Origin: Methanomassiliicoccaceae archaeon UBA71
GTDB lineage: Archaea > Thermoplasmatota > Thermoplasmata > Methanomassiliicoccales > Methanomethylophilaceae
Direction of reading: 5' to 3'
Length of the DNA stretch: 64,000 nt
Assembly: GCA_002504405.1 (NCBI GenBank)
Contig: DARO01000003.1
Location: 17,516-81,515 of the forward strand
Position 1 is the stretch's first letter, and the number at the start of each line of letters is the position of its first letter. The notes under the pieces were generated by a model, which was given only the letters and a program-made list of their open reading frames with translations, had not been told where the DNA came from and made no database searches. Positions 17,289-25,215 of this stretch are shown here, in pieces. Both the position numbers and the translations under genes were made by a program.

Positions 17289-18313
17289 GGATATACGCGG
17301 TGGCTTTCTCTACGAACGGATGCAGGACGGCCATCAGGCTCAGGGACTCCCTTCCAGAGGAGGACGTCCGCCTTTTCTGCAAGACCTCGTCCGACACCCT
17401 GGGGGTGGAGGCAATCGAGGGGAAGGTCTCGGAGTGGACCGGCAGGGCGTTCGCGGAGTGCGACGCCGTCGTCTTCATAGGCGCGGTCGGGATCGCCGTC
17501 CGCCACATAGCGCCCTACGTGGTCCGGAAGGACAGGGACCCGGCGGTGGTCTGCCTGGACGAGCACGCGAGATGGGCCATATCCTTGCTTTCGGGGCACA
17601 TCGGGGGAGGGAACGACCTGACCCGCAGGATCGCCGATGCCCTCGGGTCCGAGCCGGTAATCACGACGGCGACGGACATCAACAGCAGGTTCTCGGTGGA
17701 CAGCTTCGCGGTGGCCAACCACCTCAGGATATCCAGCCTCGCCGTGGCGAAGGACGTCTCCGCGAGGGTGCTCGACGGGAGGTTCGTGGGCTTCTGCTCG
17801 GAGATCGGGATCGCCGGGGAGATGCCGTCGGAGCTAACCCCTGCGGATTCGGGGGAGCTCGGGGTGTGCGTATCCTACGACACGGCCAGGAGCCCGTTCG
17901 CCGAGACCCTCGTACTCACTCCCATGGACACGGTCCTGGGCGTCGGATGCAGAAGGGGCACCGATCCGAGCGCGCTCATGGAGTTCATCGAGGAGGTGCT
18001 GAGGGAGGAGGGCTTGGACCCCGCCAGGGTACGCACCGTCGCGAGCATCGACCTCAAGGCGGACGAGCCTGCCGTGCTCGAGGCCGCCGAGACCCTTTCC
18101 GCGGGGAGCGTGTTCTTCACTGCGGAGGAGCTCACCGCCCAGGAGGGCGAATTCACATCATCCGACTTCGTCAGGTCGGTCACCGGCGTGGACAGCGTGT
18201 GCGAGCGCTCGGTGGCCGCCTGCGGGGCCGACATCATCAGAAGGAAGACTGCCAGGGACGGAATGACCCTGGCCGTCGGAAGGATCAGAGTAGAACCGAG
18301 GTTCATCCAATGA
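17285..18313 (+). CDS. cbiG: Cobalt-precorrin-5A hydrolase CbiG
   Basis: 342-residue enzyme opening the delta-lactone and releasing acetaldehyde. The N-terminal domain includes AVVFIGAVGIAVRHIAPYV and LDEHARWAISLLSGHIGGGN, both diagnostic for CbiG. The C-terminal CobE/CbiG domain contains VLGVGCRRGTD and ASIDLKADEP. The ATG overlaps the cbiD stop and its own stop overlaps the next ATG, so translation is coupled on both sides. Confidence 0.93.
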   Translation: MRIYAVAFSTNGCRTAIRLRDSLPEEDVRLFCKTSSDTLGVEAIEGKVSEWTGRAFAECDAVVFIGAVGIAVRHIAPYVVRKDRDPAVVCLDEHARWAISLLSGHIGGGNDLTRRIADALGSEPVITTATDINSRFSVDSFAVANHLRISSLAVAKDVSARVLDGRFVGFCSEIGIAGEMPSELTPADSGELGVCVSYDTARSPFAETLVLTPMDTVLGVGCRRGTDPSALMEFIEEVLREEGLDPARVRTVASIDLKADEPAVLEAAETLSAGSVFFTAEELTAQEGEFTSSDFVRSVTGVDSVCERSVAACGADIIRRKTARDGMTLAVGRIRVEPRFIQ

Positions 18314-20304
18314 AGGACGTATTCGTATTCTCAGGGACCACGGAGGGGAGGACGCTGGCCCGCTGGCTGGCCTCCCGCGGGGTCATGGTACACGTCAGGG
18401 TGGCAACCGACTACGGGTCGGAGGTCATGGAGAAGGAGGACAACATCGACGTGCAGGTCGGCAGCTGCGGAGGGGCGGAGGGCATAGCCGCCGTCATCCG
18501 CGACAACATGTTCGACCTTGTGGTGGACGCTACCCACCCCTACGCGACGACGGTCTCCAAGCACATCAGGGAGGGATGCGAGAAGGCCGGCGCCCAGTAC
18601 ATCAGGCTGAAGCGCGAGGACTCCGACGTGTCGGACCGGGGGATCGTCACGGTCGACTCCGTGGAGGATGCGGTCGCGTACCTGGCCGACAAGGAGGGCG
18701 TGGTCCTGGCGGCCACCGGCGCGAAGGAGATTGACAAGTACGCCGCCCTCCCGGATTATAAGGACAGGGTTGTCGCCAGGGTGCTGTCCACGGTCGAGTC
18801 GGTCAGCAGATGCGCCGAATACGGGTTCCAGGGGAGGAACCTCATCTGCGCGCAGGGGCCCTTCAGCGAGGACGTCAACTACGCCACCATGAAACAGATC
18901 GGAGCCAGTTACATCGTTACCAAGGACTCCGGAACCGTCGGAGGGTACGAGGAGAAGGTCAGGGCCGCCCGCAGGGCAGGAGCCACCGTGGTCCTCGTCA
19001 GGAAGCCCGACGACTCGGGGCTCCCGTACGAGCAGGTCGTAGCACTCCTTGAGGAGCGCCTCGGCCTGGAGCCGTCGCCTTCCGCCCCGGCACCCTCCGA
19101 GAGGAGGTCGATAGTCATCGCCGGCATAGGCATGGGCCCGGACGGCATGACGGTCTCGGCGGCGAAGGCAGTCGGTGACGCCCAGGTCCTGATAGGTGCC
19201 AGGAGGATGCTGGAGGCGGTCGACACCAGCGGCAGGGACGTGCTCGCCGAGTACAGGTCCGACGCCATCATAGGGTTCCTCAGGGAGCATTCCGAGTACA
19301 CCCGCGCCGCGGTTCTCCTCTCCGGGGACGTGGGGTTCTACAGCGGGGCAACCAAGCTCATCAAGGCCATCGACAGGGAGGAGTTCGACCTCCGCATCGA
19401 GCCGGGAATCTCGTCCATGGTGTACCTCTGCTCCAAGATCGGGACCACCTGGCAGGACGTCCACATGACCAGCTCCCACGGCAGGGACTGCAACATCGTC
19501 GGGCTCGCCAACACCCATCCGAAGGTGTTCACGCTGCTTTCCGACCAGGAGTCCGTCCACGCCATGTGCAGGGAGCTGTTCGACTACGGCCTCGGGCACC
19601 TGAGGGTCACTGTTGGGCAGGACTTCGGCTACCCGACGGAGAGGATCTTCACCGGCACGCCGTCGGAGGCCCTGGACCAGAGGTTCGGGGACCTCTGCGT
19701 CGCGCTGATCGAGAACGACAGGCCGTTCACGTTCAACCCCATCGGCATCAGGGACGACGACTTCGTCCGCGGCGACGCCCCCATGACCAAGAGCGAGGTC
19801 AGGGCGCTGTCGGTGGCGAAGCTGAAGCTGTCCAGGGACTCCGTGGTGTACGACGTGGGGGCCGGTACCGGCTCCGTCTCCGTGGAGATGGGCCTGGTCG
19901 CGGTCGAAGGATCCGTCTACGCCGTGGAGAAGGAGGATGCCGCAGCGGACCTCATAGAGATCAACAAGAGGAAGTTCAGGACGCCGAACGTACACGTGGT
20001 CAGGGGGCTCGCCCCCGAGGCCCTCGAGGACCTGCCCGCCCCAACCCATGCGTTCATAGGCGGGTCTTCCGGCAACCTCAGGCAGATCGTGGAGTGCCTC
20101 CTCGCTAAGAACCCTAAGGTAAGGATAGTGATCAACTCCGTCACGGTGGAGACCATGGCGGAGACCCTGGAGGTCGTCAAGGCCCTGGACCTCGTGGAGG
20201 AGGAGTTCACGTCGGTCACCGTGGCCAAGGCCAGGCATCTGGGAAGGTACCACCTGATGACCGGGCAGAACCCCGTGTACATCGCGGTGGTGATGGGCAG
20301 ATGA
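18310..20304 (+). CDS. cbiJET: Triple fusion CbiJ-CbiE-CbiT
   Basis: 664-residue protein joining three consecutive steps. Residues 1-252 are a CbiJ-type cobalt-precorrin-6A reductase (starts MKDVFVFSGTTEGR; DATHPYAT and GPFSEDVN are visible). A proline/serine linker follows (about 253-265). Residues 266-472 resemble CbiE (C5-methylase; IVIAGIGMGPDGMT, LLSGDVGFYSG, SSHGRD). Residues 478-664 are CbiT (C15-methylase/decarboxylase) with the SAM motif DVGAGTGSVSVE at 515-526 and AFIGGSSGNL. CbiE-CbiT fusion is known as CobL; adding CbiJ is less usual. No frameshift is needed to read it as one chain. Confidence 0.9.
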   Translation: MKDVFVFSGTTEGRTLARWLASRGVMVHVRVATDYGSEVMEKEDNIDVQVGSCGGAEGIAAVIRDNMFDLVVDATHPYATTVSKHIREGCEKAGAQYIRLKREDSDVSDRGIVTVDSVEDAVAYLADKEGVVLAATGAKEIDKYAALPDYKDRVVARVLSTVESVSRCAEYGFQGRNLICAQGPFSEDVNYATMKQIGASYIVTKDSGTVGGYEEKVRAARRAGATVVLVRKPDDSGLPYEQVVALLEERLGLEPSPSAPAPSERRSIVIAGIGMGPDGMTVSAAKAVGDAQVLIGARRMLEAVDTSGRDVLAEYRSDAIIGFLREHSEYTRAAVLLSGDVGFYSGATKLIKAIDREEFDLRIEPGISSMVYLCSKIGTTWQDVHMTSSHGRDCNIVGLANTHPKVFTLLSDQESVHAMCRELFDYGLGHLRVTVGQDFGYPTERIFTGTPSEALDQRFGDLCVALIENDRPFTFNPIGIRDDDFVRGDAPMTKSEVRALSVAKLKLSRDSVVYDVGAGTGSVSVEMGLVAVEGSVYAVEKEDAAADLIEINKRKFRTPNVHVVRGLAPEALEDLPAPTHAFIGGSSGNLRQIVECLLAKNPKVRIVINSVTVETMAETLEVVKALDLVEEEFTSVTVAKARHLGRYHLMTGQNPVYIAVVMGR

Positions 20305-21659
20305 GCCTGCCCAGGTTCATGATCGCCGCCCCTGCGAGCGGGAGCGGGAAGACCCTCGTCACATGCGGGATACTCCAGGCCCTGGTCAACAGGGGCCTGA
20401 GGGTCGCCTCGTTCAAATGCGGCCCGGACTACATCGACCCCATGTTCCACAGCAGGGTGATCGGCGCGAGGTCCAAGAACCTTGACGCCTATTTCGCCGA
20501 CGAGCCCACCCTCAGGTACCTGTTCGGGAGGACGGCGGAGACCTGCGACATATCCGTCGTCGAGGGGGTTATGGGGTTCTACGACGGCGTCAGCGTGCTC
20601 AGCACGGACGCCAGCTCATACGACGTCTCGGAGAAGCTGGGGATCCCTGTGGTGCTCCTGCTCAACTGCAGGGGTGCGAGCATCTCGGTCCTCCCGACCC
20701 TGAAGGGATTCCTCGAGTTCAGGGAGAACAACATCAGGGGCGTCATCTTCAACAACATGTCGAAGAGGGTCTACGACACCATAGCGCCTGAGGCCAGGAG
20801 GATGGGCGTGGAGCCCATCGGGTACGTTCCGAAGGTCACGGACCTGGTCCTGGAGAGCCGTCACCTCGGCCTGGTGCTCCCTGGGGAGATCGATGCCCTG
20901 AGGGAGAAGCTCAACAGACTCGCCGAAGTCCTGGAGGAGTCCCTGGACATCGACCTCCTGATGAGGATGGCGTCGGAGGCCCCGGACCTGGAGTACTCCG
21001 CCCCCGAGGTCGGAAGGGTCGAGGGCAAGGTGAGGATAGGCTTCGCGGACGACGAGACGTTCTGCTTCACCTACGAGGACAACATAGAGCTCCTGGAGAG
21101 ATGCGGCGCCGAGATCGTCAGGTTCTCGCCGATGCACGACGACCGCGTCCCGGACGTGGACGGGATGGTCTTCTCCGGAGGGTATCCGGAGCTCCACGCC
21201 GCCGAGCTGGAGTCCAACCGGCCGATGCTGGAGGACATCAAGTCCAAGATCGAGGCGGGCATGCCATGCATCGCCGAGTGCGGCGGGTTCATGTACCTCC
21301 ACGAGAGGATGGAGGACTCCGAGGGGGTCATGCGCAGCATGGTCGGGGCGATACCGGGATCCACCAGGAACACCGGGAAGCTGTCCAGGTTCGGATACGC
21401 GTCCCTGCGCCCCCTCAAGGACGACGGGACCCTCGGGCCCGGCATTTCGGTCAAGGGGCACGAGTTCCACTACTGGGACAGCGACAGCTGCGGGGAGGAC
21501 TGGGAGGCCGTCAAGAGCAACGGGACCAGCTACACCTGCATCCACGACGACGGGTCGATGGTGGCAGGGTACCCCCACCTGTACTACTACTCGAACCCCG
21601 AGGTCGCCCTCAGGTTCGTGGAGAGGTGCGCCAGGTACAGGGACTCCCCGGGTCGGTGA
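20301..21659 (+). CDS. cbiA: Cobyrinate a,c-diamide synthase CbiA (possibly also serving as CfbB)
   Basis: 452-residue glutamine-dependent amidase. The N-terminal ATP domain has APASGSGKT, FKCGPDYIDPMFH and EGVMGFYDG. The C-terminal class I GATase domain has the catalytic Cys in IAECGGFMYL and a His in KGHEFHYWD. It ends the rightward corrin operon, overlapping the previous gene by ATGA. F430 synthesis needs the homologous CfbB on Ni-sirohydrochlorin. No second copy is in the window, so this enzyme might serve both branches or cfbB may lie elsewhere. Confidence 0.9.
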   Translation: MSLPRFMIAAPASGSGKTLVTCGILQALVNRGLRVASFKCGPDYIDPMFHSRVIGARSKNLDAYFADEPTLRYLFGRTAETCDISVVEGVMGFYDGVSVLSTDASSYDVSEKLGIPVVLLLNCRGASISVLPTLKGFLEFRENNIRGVIFNNMSKRVYDTIAPEARRMGVEPIGYVPKVTDLVLESRHLGLVLPGEIDALREKLNRLAEVLEESLDIDLLMRMASEAPDLEYSAPEVGRVEGKVRIGFADDETFCFTYEDNIELLERCGAEIVRFSPMHDDRVPDVDGMVFSGGYPELHAAELESNRPMLEDIKSKIEAGMPCIAECGGFMYLHERMEDSEGVMRSMVGAIPGSTRNTGKLSRFGYASLRPLKDDGTLGPGISVKGHEFHYWDSDSCGEDWEAVKSNGTSYTCIHDDGSMVAGYPHLYYYSNPEVALRFVERCARYRDSPGR

Positions 21660-21734
21660 TGTTGTGGCCTCCCGGGCATTGGCCGCGGGAGTGGGGACGC
21701 AGGTGCGCCCGCACATGCGCCGACCGAATGGGTT

Positions 21735-22520
21735 TCAGCCGTCAGGCACCACAGACTGGAGCATGACGTGCGGGACACCGTGGTCGTCCACGATGTCGCA
21801 CTCCACCTTGTACACATCCTCGATCATGCGCTCGGTTATCACGTCCTTCGGCTCACCCATGCCGTAGAGGATGCCCGGCGGCGACATCACGATGATCTTG
21901 TCCGCGAACTTGGAGGAGAGGTTCAGGTCATGGCTCACCATGATCACCGTCATCCCCGTCTTCCTCACCAGGAGGCGGAGGAATGCCGACACGTACATCT
22001 GGTGCCTGACATCGAGATTGGACGTGGGCTCATCGAGGATGAGGACCCTTGGCTCCTGGACCAGCCCTCTGGCCAGCGACACCTTCTGATGCTGACCTGC
22101 CGAGAGCTCGTTGAAGTTGCGCATGGATAGGTCCCCTATTTCCATGGCTTCGAGGGCCTTGTAAGCAACCTCTATGTCTTCGTCGGTGGTCCTCCACCTC
22201 TGGTGGGCGTACCTCCCTATCAGGACCGTGTCCAACACAGTCAGGACGTTGAAATCCGAGGTCATGACGGGCACGTAGCTCATCGTCCGGGCCAGTTCCT
22301 TCGGGGAGTAGTCCGACACGTCACGACCGAAGATCCTCACCCTCCCCTCGGTCGGCGATACCAGCCCGTTCATGCACCTGATGAGCGTCGACTTCCCTAC
22401 GCCGTTCGGCCCCACTATGCATACGAACGAGGGCTCCTCGATTCTGAAGGAGACGTTCCTGATGACCTCGCGCTCGGAGCTGTAACCGAACGACAGGCCC
22501 TCGACCTCTATGATGCTCAT
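21735..22520 (-). CDS. ABC transporter ATPase, FecE/BtuD type
   Basis: 261-residue ATPase of a corrinoid/iron-chelate importer. It shows Walker A GPNGVGKST, signature LSAGQHQKVSLARG, Walker B VLILDEPTSNLD and H-loop VSHDLN. Start MSIIEVEGLSFGYS was chosen because it overlaps the permease stop (ATGA). It is the third gene of the operon behind the binding protein and permease. The ligand is inferred to be a corrinoid from the shared operator, but iron-siderophore transport uses the same family. Confidence 0.88.
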   Translation of the reverse strand: MSIIEVEGLSFGYSSEREVIRNVSFRIEEPSFVCIVGPNGVGKSTLIRCMNGLVSPTEGRVRIFGRDVSDYSPKELARTMSYVPVMTSDFNVLTVLDTVLIGRYAHQRWRTTDEDIEVAYKALEAMEIGDLSMRNFNELSAGQHQKVSLARGLVQEPRVLILDEPTSNLDVRHQMYVSAFLRLLVRKTGMTVIMVSHDLNLSSKFADKIIVMSPPGILYGMGEPKDVITERMIEDVYKVECDIVDDHGVPHVMLQSVVPDG

Positions 22521-23638
22521 CCCCACGCCTCCTTCTTCTGCTTGACAATCAGGTACAGGAACAGCGGTGCCCCGATGAACGCAGTTATCACGCCCACCTG
22601 GATGACCGCTGGCGCGATGATGACCCTCCCCAGCGTGTCCGCGACCAGGAGCAGTGCGGCACCGAATGCTGCAGATGCCGGGATCAGATACCTGCTGTCC
22701 GACCCTATGACCATCCTGGCAATATGGGGGCAGACCAGCCCGACGAACCCTATCAGCCCGGTGAAACTGACTATCGCGGCGGCCACGAGCGATACTATCA
22801 GAAGGCTCACGATGCGGAGCTGCCCCGCGTTCACCCCCATGCACCTTGCGCTCTCATCCCCGGTGGACAGGACGTTCAGCCTCCTTGACAGCAACTGAAG
22901 CGAGGCTATGCCGACAACCGTCACGACCAGCATGATCGCCACGTTGGTCCATGAGGTCGAATCGATTGAACCGACGCTCCATGCGAATATCGAGGATATC
23001 GTCTCCTCATCTGACCACAGCTTGATCATCGTGCTACACGCATTGAATATGTACATCACGGCGATACCGGCCATTATCATCGTGGCAGGGCTCGACGACT
23101 TCATCTTGGACACTAGTATTATCACCACCATCGGGACGAGAGCGAACACGAAGGCGTTGGCGACCACGGCGTAGCTCGCGGACGCCAGGGATATTCCCAT
23201 CCCCAGCGCCAGGGTGGCCCCGAACGACGCCCCTGATGATATCCCGGTGGTGTACGGGTCGGCAAGAGGGTTGCGTAGTATCGCCTGCATTACTGCGCCG
23301 GTCGCACCGAGCCCTATCCCCGCCACGATCCCTGTGACCACGCGCGGCGCACGGTACGTCATCACCACAAACTCCGCTGTGGAACCCGTGCCGTTTCCGG
23401 TGATGTAGTCCCATATTATGCCGTACGTGTCCCAGAACTCGATGGAGTAGTCCCCTATGGTCAGAGCGTATCCGGCGACCAGGAACGCGGCCGCTATGCT
23501 CGCCCCTATGAACGCGTACTTCAGAAGGACGTGCCTCCTGTACACGTGGAGCCTCTCCTCCGAGTCAGGGGAAGCGGACTCATGGCGGTTCGCCCACAGG
23601 TCCACCGCGCGCTCGACATAATCGGTGGACGGCGGCAC
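22517..23638 (-). CDS. ABC transporter permease, FecCD/BtuC type
   Basis: 373-residue membrane permease with about ten hydrophobic segments. It has the family motif RAPRVVTGIVAGIGLGATGA, QAILRNPLADPYTTGISSGA and FTGLIGFVGLVCPHIARM near the C-terminus. It starts at a GTG with GGAGG 8 bases upstream. The first 45 residues are a hydrophilic cytoplasmic extension. It is separated from the binding-protein gene by 56 bp containing a hairpin. Confidence 0.9.
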   Translation of the reverse strand: MPPSTDYVERAVDLWANRHESASPDSEERLHVYRRHVLLKYAFIGASIAAAFLVAGYALTIGDYSIEFWDTYGIIWDYITGNGTGSTAEFVVMTYRAPRVVTGIVAGIGLGATGAVMQAILRNPLADPYTTGISSGASFGATLALGMGISLASASYAVVANAFVFALVPMVVIILVSKMKSSSPATMIMAGIAVMYIFNACSTMIKLWSDEETISSIFAWSVGSIDSTSWTNVAIMLVVTVVGIASLQLLSRRLNVLSTGDESARCMGVNAGQLRIVSLLIVSLVAAAIVSFTGLIGFVGLVCPHIARMVIGSDSRYLIPASAAFGAALLLVADTLGRVIIAPAVIQVGVITAFIGAPLFLYLIVKQKKEAWG

Positions 23639-23675
23639 TGTCTAACCCTCCATCGAGCACCCGGGAAGGGGTTTT

Positions 23676-23689
23676 GGGCCCGGAGGCCC
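23676..23689 (-). terminator. Hairpin between binding-protein and permease genes
   Basis: GGGCC-CGGA-GGCCC lies just after the binding-protein stop, with A/T-rich sides. It may give partial termination, so the binding protein is made in excess over the membrane parts. Confidence 0.4.
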
Positions 23690-23694
23690 TTGTT

Positions 23695-25032
23695 TCACAG
23701 GTAGCTGGCGTCGTAGCCGTCACCTGTATAGTACTGGGGCGGGATCTCGCACTCCGTACCCAGATCCGTGAAGTTGTCGTAGTAGTACTCCATCCATTCC
23801 ACTGCCTCGTCGTAACTGATCAGATCGGGATAGATCATCCATGCCAGGACCATCATCAGGGAGTAGCCGGAAAACCCTCCGAAAGAGTACGTGACGCCGA
23901 GTATGTTCCCATCGGCATACTCGTTGGTCTTGCTGTAGTACTTGTCCACCATGCCCTCGAACCATGAGTTGTACTCCTCCTGGGTCCCGGAATTGACCCC
24001 GGAGCCCATGACGACCATGTAGTCGAACGGGTTCTCTATGAACCACTCGGGCTGGTAGTAGTTCCTGCCCTGGGTCTTGCTACCGGTCACGTCCGCGGTG
24101 TAAACATTGGCCATCTCGCCTATGAGGATCCACTCGCCGGCAGGATCGTTCACGGATGTGAATATGCCCCCGTATGAGGAGATGTAGCTGTCCTCGTCCT
24201 TGTGCATCATAACAATGACCACGCTGGGACGGTCCTCCTCGGCGGGAAGCCTGTCCTCCAGAAGCCCCTTGATGTCCACCCAGTACTGGAGGAATTTCTC
24301 TGCTTGCTCCTCCGCATCCATCAGGACCCCCAACGTGAGTATGGTGGAGATGCAGTAGTCCCCCGCATGCCAGAGGTAGATCGTCTCTACCCCCTGGCTC
24401 TTCAGCGGGTCCGCGTACATGCGCACGGAATCGCTCGCTGTGCCGATGATGAGGTCGATGCCCTCCTCCAGGATGGTCTCCACCTGAGCGCTGTCGAGAG
24501 CGGACACCGCTGAGTTCCCTATGAACTTCACCCCGGACAGGTCGTAGATGTTTCCCCTTGACTCGACGCTTGCGTTGGCGACCTTCACGTTGTCCCACTG
24601 CCCGAGGATGGCCATCTCCTCTGCCTGCTGCCAGTATGTAACCGCGATCCTCTTGTTGAACTGGGGATACGATATCTCCTGCGCCTCTCCGAAGTAGTTG
24701 TAGTAGTAGACCGTGCATTCCTCGTCGTTTATTATCTTGTTAACCAGATCCAGATCTGCTTGGGTAATGGAACCGTCGCAATTCGCATCGGCGAAAGGAT
24801 TGGCGGCCTTGTCCCAAGTGGTTTTGCCGTCTATTATATCCTGAATGAATTCGACATCCAGATGGTCCACCGCATAGTCGTTGTTCGCATTCCCGTATAC
24901 CGCCGCTATCTCGTCCGTGTCTATCCTGGCATCGGCCGGATCCTTCGTCATGAGGTAAACGATCGATCCGCATGCGGCGACAACGATCACCACGACAACG
25001 GCGATGATCAGAATTTTGGAACCATAATCCAC
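23695..25032 (-). CDS. ABC transporter substrate-binding protein with N-terminal dockerin-like module
   Basis: 445-residue surface lipoprotein or membrane-anchored binding protein. Residues 6-28 form a signal/anchor helix. Residues about 46-103 hold two Ca-binding loop repeats, VYGNANNDYAVDHLDVEF and DANCDGSITQADLDLV, the pattern of a dockerin domain. The rest is a BtuF/FepB-like binding fold, including KRIAVTYWQQAEEMAILG and DLIIGTASDS. GTG start with AAGGTGA 3-4 bases upstream of it. It is the first gene of its operon and follows a triple operator. Ligand probably corrinoid or chelated metal (inference). Confidence 0.85.
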   Translation of the reverse strand: MDYGSKILIIAVVVVIVVAACGSIVYLMTKDPADARIDTDEIAAVYGNANNDYAVDHLDVEFIQDIIDGKTTWDKAANPFADANCDGSITQADLDLVNKIINDEECTVYYYNYFGEAQEISYPQFNKRIAVTYWQQAEEMAILGQWDNVKVANASVESRGNIYDLSGVKFIGNSAVSALDSAQVETILEEGIDLIIGTASDSVRMYADPLKSQGVETIYLWHAGDYCISTILTLGVLMDAEEQAEKFLQYWVDIKGLLEDRLPAEEDRPSVVIVMMHKDEDSYISSYGGIFTSVNDPAGEWILIGEMANVYTADVTGSKTQGRNYYQPEWFIENPFDYMVVMGSGVNSGTQEEYNSWFEGMVDKYYSKTNEYADGNILGVTYSFGGFSGYSLMMVLAWMIYPDLISYDEAVEWMEYYYDNFTDLGTECEIPPQYYTGDGYDASYL

Positions 25033-25043
25033 CTGATCACCTT

Positions 25044-25062
25044 ATTGGATGTATCATCCAAT
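25044..25062 (-). promoter_or_regulatory. Operator 1 of the ABC transporter operon
   Basis: ATTGGAT-GTATC-ATCCAAT, perfect 7-bp arms, only 12 bases before the GTG start. An extra half-site, TTGGAT, is at 25069-25074. Confidence 0.65.
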
Positions 25063-25091
25063 TATTTATTGGATGTTCTGTATATAACTAT

Positions 25092-25108
25092 TTGGATTAT
25101 ACATCCAA
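25092..25108 (-). promoter_or_regulatory. Operator 2 of the ABC transporter operon
   Basis: TTGGAT-TATAC-ATCCAA, perfect arms with a 5-base spacer. It lies beside the A/T-rich stretch TATATAACTA (25081-25090), the probable TATA region. Confidence 0.65.
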
Positions 25109-25114
25109 CTAATA

Positions 25115-25131
25115 TTGGATGATATATCCAA
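25115..25131 (-). promoter_or_regulatory. Operator 3 of the ABC transporter operon
   Basis: TTGGAT-GATAT-ATCCAA, perfect arms, with its centre 23 bp from operator 2. Three full sites make this the most heavily marked promoter of the set. Confidence 0.65.
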
Positions 25132-25188
25132 AATCATCCAGCAATACATGCAGGACCGGAGGAACGCAAGAATGGGATGAGGAAAGGA

Positions 25189-25206
25189 CCCTCCCTCACG
25201 GGAGGG
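25189..25206 (-). terminator. Hairpin after the zinc-ribbon P-loop gene
   Basis: CCCTCCC-TCAC-GGGAGGG, a perfect 7-bp stem 9 bases past the stop codon of the leftward gene ending at 25216. On that strand it is followed by TCCTTTCCTCATCCC. Confidence 0.6.
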
Positions 25207-25215
25207 AATGGTTTG

